DNA from: Amycolatopsis sacchari
Lineage (GTDB): Bacteria > Actinomycetota > Actinomycetes > Mycobacteriales > Pseudonocardiaceae
Assembly (NCBI RefSeq): GCF_900114035.1
Contig: NZ_FORP01000008.1
Coordinates: 186,001-250,000, forward strand
Reading direction: 5' to 3'
DNA length: 64,000 nucleotides
This document shows, piece after piece, positions 48,031-57,134 of the stretch. The position numbers were made by a program, and so were the translations under genes. The number at the start of each line of letters is the position of its first letter. The first letter of the stretch is position 1. Under the pieces are notes generated by a model. That model did no database searches. It was given only the letters and a program-made list of their open reading frames with translations, and was not told the DNA's origin.

Positions 48031-48059
48031 ATGTACTGCTTGCCGGGCCGGGTAGAAGT

Positions 48060-49025
48060 CTAGCGGATGTCGCTGCGGGCTTTTCGGGGGGTGTCCTCCT
48101 GGTGGCGTTCGCCCGGGGTGGGGCGGGGGACGAGGGTCAGGAGGGTGGCTTCGGGCGGGCAGGCGAAGCGGGCCGGGGCGTAGGGGGACGTGCCGAGCCC
48201 GGCGGAGACGTGGAGCCACATGTGGGCTCCCCAGCGGGAGGCGCCGCGGGCGCGGGACCGGTCGAGTTCGCAGTTGGTGACCAGTGCGCCGATGCCGGGG
48301 ATGCGGAGTTGTCCGCCGTGGGTGTGGCCCGCGAGGACGAGGTCGTACCCGTCGGCGGCGAAGGGGTCCAGCACGCGGGGTTCGGGCGAGTGGGTGACGC
48401 CGATGCGCAGGACGGCGGGGTCGGCGGGGCCGGCGATCTGGTTGTACCGGTCGCGGCGCAGGTGGGGGTCGTCGAGGCCGGCGGCGAAGATCCGCTGGCC
48501 GTCGATGTCGAAGGTGCGGCGGACGTGGGTGAGGTCGAGCCAGCCGTGTTCGACGAACGCCGCCCGCAGGTCGCGCCAGGGCAGGTGGTTGCCGTGGATC
48601 CGCTTCTTCTTGCCGCGCGGCATGAGGTAGCGGGCGGGGTTCTTGGGCTTGGGGGCGTAGTAGTCGTTGCTGCCGAAGACGAACACGCCGGGCCGCTCGA
48701 GCAGGGAGCCCAGCGCGCGCAGCACGTACGGCACGGCCTGCGGGTGGGCGAGGTTGTCCCCGGTGTTCACCACGAGGTCCGGTTCGAGCTCCCCGAGCGC
48801 GGCGACCCAGCGTTGCTTGGACTTCTGGCTCGGCATCATGTGCAGGTCGGAGATGTGCAGGACCCTCAGCGGCCGCGCCCCCGGGGCGAGGACGGGCAGC
48901 TCCGCCTGCCGCAGCGTCCAGTGCCGCCGCTCGATGCCGACCGCGTAGCCGAGCGTGGCCGCGCCGAGCGCCACGGTCCCCACGGCCAGACGGGCCGCGC
49001 TCCTGTAGTCACCGTCCGTACTCAC
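48060..49025 (-). CDS. Metallophosphoesterase (Rv3683-like)
   Basis: A 321-residue calcineurin-like phosphoesterase with an N-terminal hydrophobic segment (LAVGTVALGAATLGYAVGI). Metal motifs: ISDLHMM (DxH), NTGDNLAH (GD), FGSNDYYAPK (GNH-like with N), and LAGHTHGGQL (GHxH). The order matches the M. tuberculosis Rv3683 locus next to ponA2. Substrate is unknown. GTG 49025 is chosen; the frame is open upstream into ponA2, so the start is uncertain. Confidence 0.88.
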   Translation of the reverse strand: MSTDGDYRSAARLAVGTVALGAATLGYAVGIERRHWTLRQAELPVLAPGARPLRVLHISDLHMMPSQKSKQRWVAALGELEPDLVVNTGDNLAHPQAVPYVLRALGSLLERPGVFVFGSNDYYAPKPKNPARYLMPRGKKKRIHGNHLPWRDLRAAFVEHGWLDLTHVRRTFDIDGQRIFAAGLDDPHLRRDRYNQIAGPADPAVLRIGVTHSPEPRVLDPFAADGYDLVLAGHTHGGQLRIPGIGALVTNCELDRSRARGASRWGAHMWLHVSAGLGTSPYAPARFACPPEATLLTLVPRPTPGERHQEDTPRKARSDIR

Positions 49026-49045
49026 GAAGCCGAGGATACTGGCCG

Positions 49046-51196
49046 CTAGTGCTCGTACGCCGGGTCCGACGCCGGCAGCGGCAGGGCGGGCTGGTCGCCG
49101 AGGATGGCCTTCATCGCGCCGAACCACGTCCTCGCCGGGGCCTTCCCACCGAACATGTTCCCGTTCGAGCAGGGGGTCACGTTGCCCTGGCCGTCGCACA
49201 GGCCGCCGACCGGGCTGTCCGGCCGGAACACCATCGCGGCTCCGGCGAGCTGCGGGGTGGCCCCGACGAACGCCGCCGAACCGCTCTCCTGCGTGGTCCC
49301 GGTCTTGCCGATCATCGGCCGGGTCCAGCCCGCCGCCTGGGCGGCGCCACGCGACGTGCCGTCGGTGTCGTCCCTGCTCATGCCGACGGCGAGGCTGTTC
49401 GCGAGCCCTTCCGGCACCGCCTGCTCACAGGCCGCTTCCTTGACCTGGACCGGTTTGCCGTCGCGGTCGCTGACCCCCATGATCGGCGTCGGCGGGCACC
49501 ACACGCCGCCGCTCATGATCGTCGCCGCCACGTTGGCCAGCTCGAGGCCGCTCGTCGGGCTCACCCCGAGCGTGAACGCGCCGAGGCCGTTCTGGGAAAT
49601 GCCGCCCGGCCCGTAGTACTTCTGCTGCGGCATGCTGTACGCGGGGTTCTTGTTGCCCGGGTCGACCGCTCCGCCGTTGGCGGCGTTGGACGCCATGGTG
49701 TTGCGCATGCCCAGCCTGCGGGCCATGTCGAGCACCGCGCCCAGCCCCGCCTGCTCCTCGAGGATGACGAACCCGGTGTTCGGCGACGTCGCGAGCGCCT
49801 GCTGCAGGCTCATCGACGGCCCGTAGTTGGACTCGCCGTAGTTTTGCAGGCAGTAGGCCCACGTGCCCCGGCCGATCTGGGGACAACCGGGTTTCTGGCC
49901 GCTGACGAACACCCTCGACGCGTACGACTGCGGGGTCTGGATCGTGCTGTAGATCCCCACCTTGTGCTGTTCCAGCGCGGCCGCCGCGGTGAAGATCTTG
50001 TAGCTCGACCCCGCACCGGTCACGTTCGAGACGTCTGAGGGCAGCGCGTACGTCGTCTGGCCCTTGCTCGCGTCCGTGCCGTAGTCGCGGTTCGCGGCGA
50101 GCGCGACCACCTCGTGCCGGTCCTTCCCCGGCCGCACCAGGGAAAGCGTGTTCGCCACGTTCTTCTGCGTCTTGCGCACCTGCGCCTCGGCGGAGAGCTT
50201 CGCCTGGTGCTGGGCGTTCTGGTCCATGGTCGTGCGGATGGTGTATCCGCCCGTGTACAGGTCCTCCTTGCTCATCCCGTTCGTGAGCAGGTAGTCCTGC
50301 ACGTACTGGCAGAAGAACCCGTTCTCCGGCCCGGCGCCGGTGCAGTTCGCGGCGGGCTTCGACGGCCCGTCCGGCACCACGCCCAGCGGCTCCGCCTTGA
50401 AGCGCTCCGCGTCTGCGGGCGCGAGTTTCCGGTTCTCCACCATGCGGTCCAGCACCAGGTTGCGCCGCTCGGTCGCGCGCTCCGGGTGGCTCCACGGGTC
50501 GTAGAACGGCGGGTTGTTCACCATGCCGGCCAGCAACGCGGCCTGCGGCACGGTCAGTTTTTCCGCGGTGGTGCCGAAGTAGGCCTGCGCGGCCGCGCCG
50601 ACGCCGTAGATCTTGCGTGAGAACTCGACGACGTTCAGGTAGCTCGTGAGGATCTGCTGCTTGTCCATTTTGGACTCGAGCTGGATCGCGATCCGCGCTT
50701 CCTTGAGCTTGCGGGCGAGCGACTGCTCCTGCGCCTTCTTCTGCCCCACCTCGTCGTCGCGGTAGATGACGTTGATCAGGTAGTTCTTCACGTACTGCTG
50801 CGTCAGCGTCGAAGCGCCCTGCGTCTCCCCGCCGGCGCTGTTGCTCAGCGCCGCGCGGATGGTGCCCTTCCAGTCCACGCCGTGGTGCTCGTAGAACCGG
50901 CGGTCCTCGACGGACACCAGCGCCCACTTCATCGCGTCGTTGATCTGGTCGGCCGCGGTCGGGATGCGGTACTGGTCGTACAGCGTCGCGATCGGGTTGC
51001 CCGCCGAGTCGGTGATGGTGGTGACCAGCGGCGGCGGCACGTTCGCGAGCTCGGCGGACATGCTGTCCACCGTCTCGCTCGCCCTGTTCGACGCGACGCC
51101 CGCCGCCCCGACGATCGGGAACAGCACCCCCGCGACGAGGATCCCGGCGAGCAGGCACAGACCGAGCAGCTTGAACAGACCATCCGTCTTCCGCAC
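49046..51196 (-). CDS. ponA2: Bifunctional penicillin-binding protein, class A (PonA2-like)
   Basis: A peptidoglycan glycosyltransferase and transpeptidase of 716 residues. N-terminal membrane helix (LLGLCLLAGILVAGVLFPIV); GT51 domain with catalytic Glu in SVEDRRFYEHHGVDWKG and GASTLTQQYVKNYL; transpeptidase with SSYK (SxxK), SPN (SxN) and IGKTGTTQES (KTG). It ends soon after the transpeptidase at DPAYEH with no PASTA domain, unlike PonA2 of M. tuberculosis as I recall it. GTG 51196 gives the short cytoplasmic tail. It is divergent from whiB4. Confidence 0.93.
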   Translation of the reverse strand: MRKTDGLFKLLGLCLLAGILVAGVLFPIVGAAGVASNRASETVDSMSAELANVPPPLVTTITDSAGNPIATLYDQYRIPTAADQINDAMKWALVSVEDRRFYEHHGVDWKGTIRAALSNSAGGETQGASTLTQQYVKNYLINVIYRDDEVGQKKAQEQSLARKLKEARIAIQLESKMDKQQILTSYLNVVEFSRKIYGVGAAAQAYFGTTAEKLTVPQAALLAGMVNNPPFYDPWSHPERATERRNLVLDRMVENRKLAPADAERFKAEPLGVVPDGPSKPAANCTGAGPENGFFCQYVQDYLLTNGMSKEDLYTGGYTIRTTMDQNAQHQAKLSAEAQVRKTQKNVANTLSLVRPGKDRHEVVALAANRDYGTDASKGQTTYALPSDVSNVTGAGSSYKIFTAAAALEQHKVGIYSTIQTPQSYASRVFVSGQKPGCPQIGRGTWAYCLQNYGESNYGPSMSLQQALATSPNTGFVILEEQAGLGAVLDMARRLGMRNTMASNAANGGAVDPGNKNPAYSMPQQKYYGPGGISQNGLGAFTLGVSPTSGLELANVAATIMSGGVWCPPTPIMGVSDRDGKPVQVKEAACEQAVPEGLANSLAVGMSRDDTDGTSRGAAQAAGWTRPMIGKTGTTQESGSAAFVGATPQLAGAAMVFRPDSPVGGLCDGQGNVTPCSNGNMFGGKAPARTWFGAMKAILGDQPALPLPASDPAYEH

Positions 51197-51415
51197 GCAG
51201 CCAAGAGTAGTGGGAACCGGGCGAACCCCGCCGCGCCGCCGCACCCGATACCACGAGAACTGCCCTCGCGCGACGTGTTCCGGTAACGAATTGCCCGCGG
51301 GATCTTGGCGAGTGGAACCGGATGGTCCTACAGTCCGTCAACGTCTCACGTACCCGGTGCCGGGGAGGCGCCGGGGGAACGACCGACGTGAGCCGAGGGT
51401 GAGGAGCTGGGGGCA

Positions 51416-51703
51416 ATGGAATCCATCGAACGGAGCTGGCGGGCCGACGCGCTCTGCCGGGACACCGATCCCGACGAGCTGTTCGTCCGGGGCGCCGAGC
51501 AGAACCGGGCCAAAGTCGTGTGCATGGGCTGCCCGGTCCGCACGGAATGCCTCGCGGAGGCGCTGGACAGCAGGATCGACTTCGGTATCTGGGGTGGCAT
51601 GACCGAACGCGAGCGCCGCGCCCTGCTGCGGCGCCGGCCGGACGTCACGTCGTGGTCGGAACTGCTGGAATCGGCCAAGCGCGAATATGTGAAAGCGGGC
51701 TAG
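51416..51703 (+). CDS. whiB4: WhiB-family iron-sulfur regulator (WhiB4 / WblA type)
   Basis: A 95-residue WhiB protein with four cluster cysteines, C14, C36, C39 and C45 ([10 protein letters not shown]), the beta-turn GIWGG and a basic C-terminus ([12 protein letters not shown]). It binds a [4Fe-4S] cluster sensitive to O2 and NO. In M. tuberculosis WhiB4 governs oxidative-stress response and lies next to ponA2, as here; in Streptomyces WblA controls differentiation. ATG 51416 follows GAGGAG. The ArsA-like gene overlaps its end by 4 bases on the opposite strand. Confidence 0.93.
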   Translation: MESIERSWRADALCRDTDPDELFVRGAEQNRAKVVCMGCPVRTECLAEALDSRIDFGIWGGMTERERRALLRRRPDVTSWSELLESAKREYVKAG

Positions 51704-52815
51704 GCCGATCCTGCCGCGAGCCGGTCTCCGATGTCGCGGAGGCCGGCCACGTCGTGCACGTCGCTCGGCAGCGCGGGCACCCGCACGATCGGCACCTCCG
51801 GGTGCGCCCTGGTGAAGCGCGCGAGCAACCGCTCCTCGCGTTCCGCCAGCGCCACCCGGTCGGCGTGCAGCCGCAGCACCGCGGTCGCCAGCGGCGCGCT
51901 CGACTCCAGGCGCTCCGCCGCGGAGATCGCCGCGGTGGCCGACAGGTCCGCGAGCACGGGGTGGGTCCGGTTCGCGACCAGTCCCGACAGCGGCATGTGC
52001 TCGCTCGACAGCCGGTCCACGAAGTAGCTGGCCTCGCGCAGCGCGTCGGGCTCGGGCGCGGCGACGACGAGGAACGACGTGCCCTGCGAGCGCAGCAGTT
52101 CCTGCGTCTTGCGCGCACGCTCGCGGAAGCCGCCGAACATCGTGTCGAAAGCCTGCATGAACGCCGACGCGTCGGCCAGCAGCTGGCCGCCGATGATCGT
52201 CGAAACGGCCTTCGCGAACATCGAGAACCCGGCGGTGACGACCTTGCGCAGGCCCCACCCGCCGGCCTTCGCCGGCGCGGTGAGCAGGCGGATCATCCGC
52301 CCGTCCAGCGCGCTGGACAGCCGGGTCGGCGCGTCGAGGAAGTCCAGCGCCGACCGGCTCGGCGGGGTGTCCACGACTATGAGGTCCCAGTCACCCGTCG
52401 CCGCGAGCTGGCCGAGCTTCTCCATCGCCATGTACTCCTGCGTGCCGGAGAACGACGTGGAAATGGTCTGGTAGAAGGGGTTCGCGAGCAGCTGCTCGGC
52501 GCGGTCCGGCCCGGCGTGCGCACGCACCATGTCGTCGAAGGTGCGGCGCATGTCCAGCATCATCGCCCACAGCTCACCCTTGGGCTCGAAACCCTCGACC
52601 TGCACCTGACGTGGATGGTTGCCCAGTTCGCGCAACCCGAGCGCCTGCGCGAGGCGGCGCGCCGGGTCGATGGTGAGGACGACGGTCTGGCGGCCCCGCT
52701 CGGCCGCCCGCAGCGCGAGCGCCGCGGCGGTGGTGGTCTTGCCGACCCCGCCCGAACCGCAGCAGACGATCACCCGGGTCTCCGGGGCGTCGATCAGCTT
52801 GTCCACGTCGAGCAT
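51700..52815 (-). CDS. ArsA/GET3-family ATPase, second of pair (Rv3680-like)
   Basis: A 371-residue P-loop ATPase with deviant Walker [17 protein letters not shown], switch motif [15 protein letters not shown], and [14 protein letters not shown] (Walker B). It resembles anion-pump/tail-anchor-targeting ATPases. In M. tuberculosis the Rv3679-Rv3680 pair (BagAB) forms a complex involved in metabolism-linked defence, for instance against nitric oxide. Its ATG 52815 shares one base with the stop of the upstream partner. Confidence 0.9.
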   Translation of the reverse strand: MLDVDKLIDAPETRVIVCCGSGGVGKTTTAAALALRAAERGRQTVVLTIDPARRLAQALGLRELGNHPRQVQVEGFEPKGELWAMMLDMRRTFDDMVRAHAGPDRAEQLLANPFYQTISTSFSGTQEYMAMEKLGQLAATGDWDLIVVDTPPSRSALDFLDAPTRLSSALDGRMIRLLTAPAKAGGWGLRKVVTAGFSMFAKAVSTIIGGQLLADASAFMQAFDTMFGGFRERARKTQELLRSQGTSFLVVAAPEPDALREASYFVDRLSSEHMPLSGLVANRTHPVLADLSATAAISAAERLESSAPLATAVLRLHADRVALAEREERLLARFTRAHPEVPIVRVPALPSDVHDVAGLRDIGDRLAAGSA

Positions 52816-53819
52816 CAGCGCACTCCCTGCTGCACCAGGGTCTCGGCGATGTCGTACAACGCCGCGACGTCCACGCCGTGGGTCAGGTCGGGCACCTCCA
52901 GCGTCGGCAGGTCGGCCTCCGCCAGCTGCTCGCGGGCCCGCTGCTCGGCGGCGATCCCGATCGCGTGCTCCACCGTCTCCTCCACCAGGGCCTCCAGCGT
53001 GGCCGTCGGCAGTTCGAGCCCGGCCGACGCGAGCCCGGTCCGCACGCGCTCGGCGTCCACCCGGCCGTCCGCGGCGGCGGTGAGCGAGCGCGCGGTCAGC
53101 CGCGGCGGGCGCACCCGGTTGACGAACACCGCGCCGGGCCGCAGGTCGGCGCCGTCCAGTTCGGCGACGGCCTCCACCGTCTCCCGCACCGGCATCTCCT
53201 CCAGCAGCGTCACCAGGTGCACCGCGGTCTCACCCGAGTGCAGCAGCCGCACGACCCCGTCGGCCTGGCCGCGGATCGGGCCGGTGCGGGCGAGGTCGGT
53301 GAGGGCCTTGGTGACGTCGAGGAACTTGACGACCCTGCCGGTGGGCGGCGCGTCGACGACCACCGCGTCGTAGGTGTGCCTGCCGTCGGACTCCGTCCGC
53401 CCGACGCACTCCTTGATCTTCCCGGTGAGCAGGACGTCCCGCAGTCCCGGCGCGAGCGTCGTGGCGAACTCGATCGCGCCCATCCGGCGCAGGGTCCGGC
53501 CGGCGAAGCCCAGGTTGTAGAACATCTCGAAGTACTCGAGCAGCGCCGCCTCGACGTCGATGTGCAGCGCGCGCAGCTCCCCGCCGCCGGGCGCGGAGGC
53601 GACGCGCTGTTCGGCGTAGGGCAGCGGTTCGGTGTCGAAGAGCTGGGCGAAACCCTGCCTGCCCTCGACCTCGATCAACAGCACCCGCCGCCCGTCGCGG
53701 GCCAGCGCGAGCCCCAGTGCCGCGGCGAGCGTGGTCTTGCCGGTGCCGCCCTTGCCGGTCACGAAGTGCAGCCGGGCGCGGACGAGTTCGTCGGTCCAGC
53801 CGGGCAGGGGTGTGCTCAC
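52815..53819 (-). CDS. ArsA/GET3-family ATPase, first of pair (Rv3679-like)
   Basis: A 334-residue partner ATPase with Walker [34 protein letters not shown] (replacing the usual ArsA signature DPA), and [19 protein letters not shown] 53819 begins [17 protein letters not shown]. It is coupled by a one-base overlap with the next gene and both point away from the DUF4177 gene (108 bases away). The tandem arrangement is highly conserved in actinobacteria. Confidence 0.9.
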   Translation of the reverse strand: MSTPLPGWTDELVRARLHFVTGKGGTGKTTLAAALGLALARDGRRVLLIEVEGRQGFAQLFDTEPLPYAEQRVASAPGGGELRALHIDVEAALLEYFEMFYNLGFAGRTLRRMGAIEFATTLAPGLRDVLLTGKIKECVGRTESDGRHTYDAVVVDAPPTGRVVKFLDVTKALTDLARTGPIRGQADGVVRLLHSGETAVHLVTLLEEMPVRETVEAVAELDGADLRPGAVFVNRVRPPRLTARSLTAAADGRVDAERVRTGLASAGLELPTATLEALVEETVEHAIGIAAEQRAREQLAEADLPTLEVPDLTHGVDVAALYDIAETLVQQGVR

Positions 53820-53927
53820 CACCGCAGCGTAAATCAACTCGCACCGTCGTGTCGGGCTCCGGTGACGCACTGTGAGACAGGTCAGGCGGATCAGCCCGGG
53901 CTTGATCCGGTGGCTAGTCTCCCCACC

Positions 53928-54089
53928 ATGAGCGCCACAAAGTGGGAGTACGCCACGGTTCCGCTGCTGATCCACGCGACCAAGCAGATCCTCGACCAGT
54001 GGGGCGAGGACGGCTGGGAGCTGGTCACGGTGCTGCCGAACCCGAGTGGGGAGCAGCACGTGGCCTACCTCAAGCGGGCCAAGTCGTGA
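53928..54089 (+). CDS. DUF4177-like small protein (Rv3678A-type)
   Basis: A 53-residue protein with the DUF4177 pattern KWEYATVPLLIHATKQIL and QWGEDGWELVTVLP. No function is known, but it is a constant neighbour of ridA in actinobacteria. TAGTCT (53915-53920) and seven bases precede ATG 53928, so the mRNA is probably leaderless. Its stop overlaps the ridA start (GTGA). Confidence 0.88.
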   Translation: MSATKWEYATVPLLIHATKQILDQWGEDGWELVTVLPNPSGEQHVAYLKRAKS

Positions 54090-54538
54090 GCTGGTCGCAG
54101 CGGCTGGCCGAGCTCGGCATCACGCTGCCGGAGGTCGCCGCGCCGGTGGCGGCGTACGTCCCGGCGGTCCGCAGCGGTGCGCAGGTCTTCACGTCGGGCC
54201 AGCTGCCGTTCGTCGAGGGTGAGCTCGCCGCGACGGGCAAGGTCGGCGGCGAGGTGAGCCCGGAGGAGGCGAAGCGCCACGCGCGCACGTGCGTGCTGAA
54301 CGCGCTCGCGGCCGTGGACGCGCTCGTCGGGATCGACTCGGTGGTCCGGGTCGTCAAGGTCGTCGGGTTCGTGGCGTCCGCCGAGGGGTTCACCGGGCAG
54401 CCCGCGGTGGTCAACGGGGCGTCCGAGGTGCTCGGCGAGATCTTCGGGGAAGCGGGCGCGCACGCGCGTTCGGCGGTGGGGGTGGCCGAGCTGCCGCTGG
54501 GGTCGCCGGTCGAGGTCGAACTGATCGTGGAGGTCTGA
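54086..54538 (+). CDS. RidA-family enamine/imine deaminase
   Basis: A 150-residue RidA/YjgF protein of the Rv3678c type. These trimers hydrolyse reactive imines made by PLP enzymes. SGQLPFVEGELAATGKVGGE and RVVKVVGFVAS are recognisable, and ARSAVGVAELPLGSPVEVEL matches the C-terminal RxAVGVxxLPxgxxVEvE signature containing the key Arg. GTG 54086 overlaps the DUF4177 stop by 4 bases. Confidence 0.9.
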   Translation: MSWSQRLAELGITLPEVAAPVAAYVPAVRSGAQVFTSGQLPFVEGELAATGKVGGEVSPEEAKRHARTCVLNALAAVDALVGIDSVVRVVKVVGFVASAEGFTGQPAVVNGASEVLGEIFGEAGAHARSAVGVAELPLGSPVEVELIVEV

Positions 54539-54539
54539 C

Positions 54540-55160
54540 ATGGATCCGGACATCGAAGCCGCTTGTCACGAGCTGCTCCTGCGCCTGGCCGGCCGGATGC
54601 CGGACCAGCTGCTGTGGCGCTACCGGGACTGGCTCGGCGAGGGCGCGATGACGACGCTCGCGCGGACCCTGCCCCGCACTTTGCTAAAGCACAATATTGA
54701 CCTCGACCAACCGGAGTATCGCCTGCTGGTCGCGGGGCTGGTGCCGCACGGGGCCGATTGGCACCAGGTGAGTTCCACTCTTGGGGTGGACGAGGCCCCG
54801 GAGAACCGGTACACATTCACGGGGAGTGCGCCCGATCGGGTGAACTCCGTGGACTCAGTGTCCGCGTTGGTGCACGCAACGTTGCGTGGCCGGCCGGACG
54901 TGGGCGAGGTGCGGCAGAGCTGGCGGCACGGCGAAGGCGAGGAGCTGAAGCGCGTGCTGCTGATCACCGCGCTGGCCGGCCTGCCGAGGCTGACCGGTGA
55001 GCTGCAGCGGGTCCTTCGGGTGCTGGGCGACGAGGAGCCCAGCGTCGAGGTGATGCCGCCGAAGTTCGACCTCCCCGCGTACCACCGAGCCGCGCTGGCC
55101 AGTTCGGAGCTGGTCTGCACGGGAGCAGTGGACACCGGGCACCGCCTCGCCGCTGCGTAA
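54540..55160 (+). CDS. Hypothetical protein, 206 residues
   Basis: I do not recognise this protein. It starts one base after the ridA stop, so it belongs to that operon. It has a helical N-terminus (CHELLLRLAGRMPDQLLWRYRDWL), a middle with HGADWHQVSSTLG and a C-terminal segment KRVLLITALAGLPRLTGELQ. No signal peptide or membrane helix is seen. It sits within the conserved crp-ponA2 block but is not a gene I know from mycobacteria. Confidence 0.75.
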   Translation: MDPDIEAACHELLLRLAGRMPDQLLWRYRDWLGEGAMTTLARTLPRTLLKHNIDLDQPEYRLLVAGLVPHGADWHQVSSTLGVDEAPENRYTFTGSAPDRVNSVDSVSALVHATLRGRPDVGEVRQSWRHGEGEELKRVLLITALAGLPRLTGELQRVLRVLGDEEPSVEVMPPKFDLPAYHRAALASSELVCTGAVDTGHRLAAA

Positions 55161-55199
55161 CGGCTCGCTCGCCACGGGCGGGCTGCTGGGAGGAGAATC

Positions 55200-56309
55200 G
55201 TGGAGGTCCACAGTGACGCCGCGGGTCTGGGAACCGACGGGTTCGCGGTCCCGCTGCGGCTGCACAACCTGCTGCTCGCGCTGGCCGGACGGCTGGACGA
55301 CAGCGCACTGTCCGAAGCGCGCGAGCTGACGGCGCGGGCCCGCCTCGACGAGGCAGCCGAGCTGACGACGGGTGCGCTCATCGCGGGCAGGCTGCCGGTG
55401 CGCGAGTCGGAGCAGCACGAACTCGGCCTCGTGCTGGAGCTGAGCCGTTCCGACGCCACGCTCGCCGAGCACCTCACGGTCGACGACGCCGAAGCCGACA
55501 ACGGTGTGTTGCACCACTTCACCGGCGACAACCAGCCCGAGCGCGGGATCGCCGACGCGCTGGACCGCACCCTGCAGGTCCTGCCGGACCTGCGGTCGGT
55601 GCACGCCGTGTGGCGCAACACCCCGGCCGGCAGCGTGCCCGGCCCGCTGCCGCAGCGGGTCGTGCTCGTCGAGATCGGCCCGGAGGGCAACCCGCCCGCG
55701 GCGGCGTACCGGATCGACGCGGCGTTGCGCCGCAACGGGATCCGCGCGGTCGTCGAGGTCACCGGTCCCGGCGCCGAGCGCACCCGCTACCACGACCAGG
55801 CGCTGAACTCGGCCGTCGCGGTGTGGCTGGCCGGTGCGTCCAACGGTGCTCCGGCGCCGAGCCGCCCGGCGCCCGCGAAGGCCGCTGCCACGGCGAAGGA
55901 GAAGTCGGGCAGGCACGTCGCGGCGGACGCCAAGGACGAGGAGCCTGTCCCGGCCGAGCAGTCGCAGAAGGGCCCTGGGCACAAGTTCGGGCCGCGCGAG
56001 GAGCCGCCGGAGACGCGGGCCGAGGCCACGACGGACCTCAGCTCGGCCGAGGTGGCCCAGCTGCGGGCCGCGCTCGCCGAGGACCCGGAGAAGGGCAAGG
56101 CCATCGCGTCCGCGGTGATCGGGCCCGGCGAGGTCGTCGAGATCCCGGAGCTGGACCTCAACGACCCGCAGCTGTCCGAACGCGACCGCCAGCTGCTGCG
56201 TGAGCTGCACGCCGAGCTGGCCGAGCGTGAGCGCGCCGAGGCGTCGAAGGTCCGCACCAACGGTTCCGGTGACGACCAGCGCTGGGTGGACGGGTTCTCG
56301 GGAGCCTGA
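55200..56309 (+). CDS. Hypothetical protein, 369 residues, acidic with a low-complexity centre
   Basis: Unrecognised. GTG 55200 has a strong GGGAGGAG site. Residues 1-215 look folded (VPLRLHNLLLALAGRLDDSA; VVLVEIGPEGNPPAAAYRID). Residues about 218-280 are an Ala/Pro/Lys/Glu-rich linker. A conserved-looking C-terminal helix region follows (LSSAEVAQLRAALAEDPEKG; LSERDRQLLRELHAELAERE). No membrane helix. It may be a scaffold; this is speculation. It follows the 206-residue gene by 39 bases. Confidence 0.75.
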   Translation: MEVHSDAAGLGTDGFAVPLRLHNLLLALAGRLDDSALSEARELTARARLDEAAELTTGALIAGRLPVRESEQHELGLVLELSRSDATLAEHLTVDDAEADNGVLHHFTGDNQPERGIADALDRTLQVLPDLRSVHAVWRNTPAGSVPGPLPQRVVLVEIGPEGNPPAAAYRIDAALRRNGIRAVVEVTGPGAERTRYHDQALNSAVAVWLAGASNGAPAPSRPAPAKAAATAKEKSGRHVAADAKDEEPVPAEQSQKGPGHKFGPREEPPETRAEATTDLSSAEVAQLRAALAEDPEKGKAIASAVIGPGEVVEIPELDLNDPQLSERDRQLLRELHAELAERERAEASKVRTNGSGDDQRWVDGFSGA

Positions 56310-56330
56310 CGGCCGCGTAAGTTGCTTGGC

Positions 56331-57134
56331 GTGCCTCAACTGAATTTCGAGCTGCCCGCCGGGGTGCAGTTCTCCGACGAGCCGTTGCCGAACCCGCCGG
56401 TGCCGCGTGACGCGGCGACCGTGATCCTGTTGCGCGACACCGCGAACGGCCTCGAGGTGTTCCTGCAGCGGCGGGTGGCGGCGATGGCGTTCGCCGCCGG
56501 CATGACGGTGTTCCCCGGCGGCGGGGTGGACGCGCGGGACGCGGACGCCTCGGTCCGCTGGGCCGGTCCGCCCGCGGCCGAGTGGGCGCGGTGGTTCGGC
56601 GGTACGGAACCGGTGGCCCGCGCGCTCGTGTGCGCCGCGGTGCGGGAGACGTTCGAGGAGTCCGGTGTGCTGCTGGCCGGCACCGAGGACGGTGTGGTCG
56701 CCGACGCGAACCGGTACGCGGACGCCCGGCGGCAATTGGTGTCCCGTGAGCTCTCGCTGGCCGCGTTCCTCGACGGCGCGGGGCTGACCCTGCGCGCGGA
56801 CCTGCTCCGCCCGTGGGCCCACTGGATCACCCCACCCCAGGAGACGCGCCGGTACGACACCCGGTTCTTCGTCGCTGTCCTGCCCGAAGGCCAGCGCGCC
56901 GACGGGGAGACCACCGAGGCGGAGTCGTCGGGCTGGCAGCGACCGCAGGACGCGCTGGCGGACGCCGACGCGGGGCGCAGCATGCTGATGCCGCCGACCT
57001 GGTACACGTTGCGCGAGCTGACCGAGTTCGACACGGCGGCGGACGCGCTCGCCGCGGAACGCCGGATCCAGGCCATCATCCCGACGCTCGTCCGCGACGG
57101 CGACCGGGTGAGAGTGATCGTGGAGGACGCATGA
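56331..57134 (+). CDS. NUDIX hydrolase (NUDT19-like, with insertion)
   Basis: A 267-residue hydrolase: FPGGGVDARDAD opens the Nudix box and CAAVRETFEESGVLL closes it, with about 35 residues between them, as in the NUDT19/RNase-like subgroup. Likely a CoA or nucleotide-sugar diphosphatase; the substrate is not certain. GTG 56331 is preceded by TAAGTT and seven bases, so leaderless start is plausible; a TTG three codons upstream is the alternative. Its stop overlaps the next start (ATGA). Confidence 0.86.
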   Translation: MPQLNFELPAGVQFSDEPLPNPPVPRDAATVILLRDTANGLEVFLQRRVAAMAFAAGMTVFPGGGVDARDADASVRWAGPPAAEWARWFGGTEPVARALVCAAVRETFEESGVLLAGTEDGVVADANRYADARRQLVSRELSLAAFLDGAGLTLRADLLRPWAHWITPPQETRRYDTRFFVAVLPEGQRADGETTEAESSGWQRPQDALADADAGRSMLMPPTWYTLRELTEFDTAADALAAERRIQAIIPTLVRDGDRVRVIVEDA

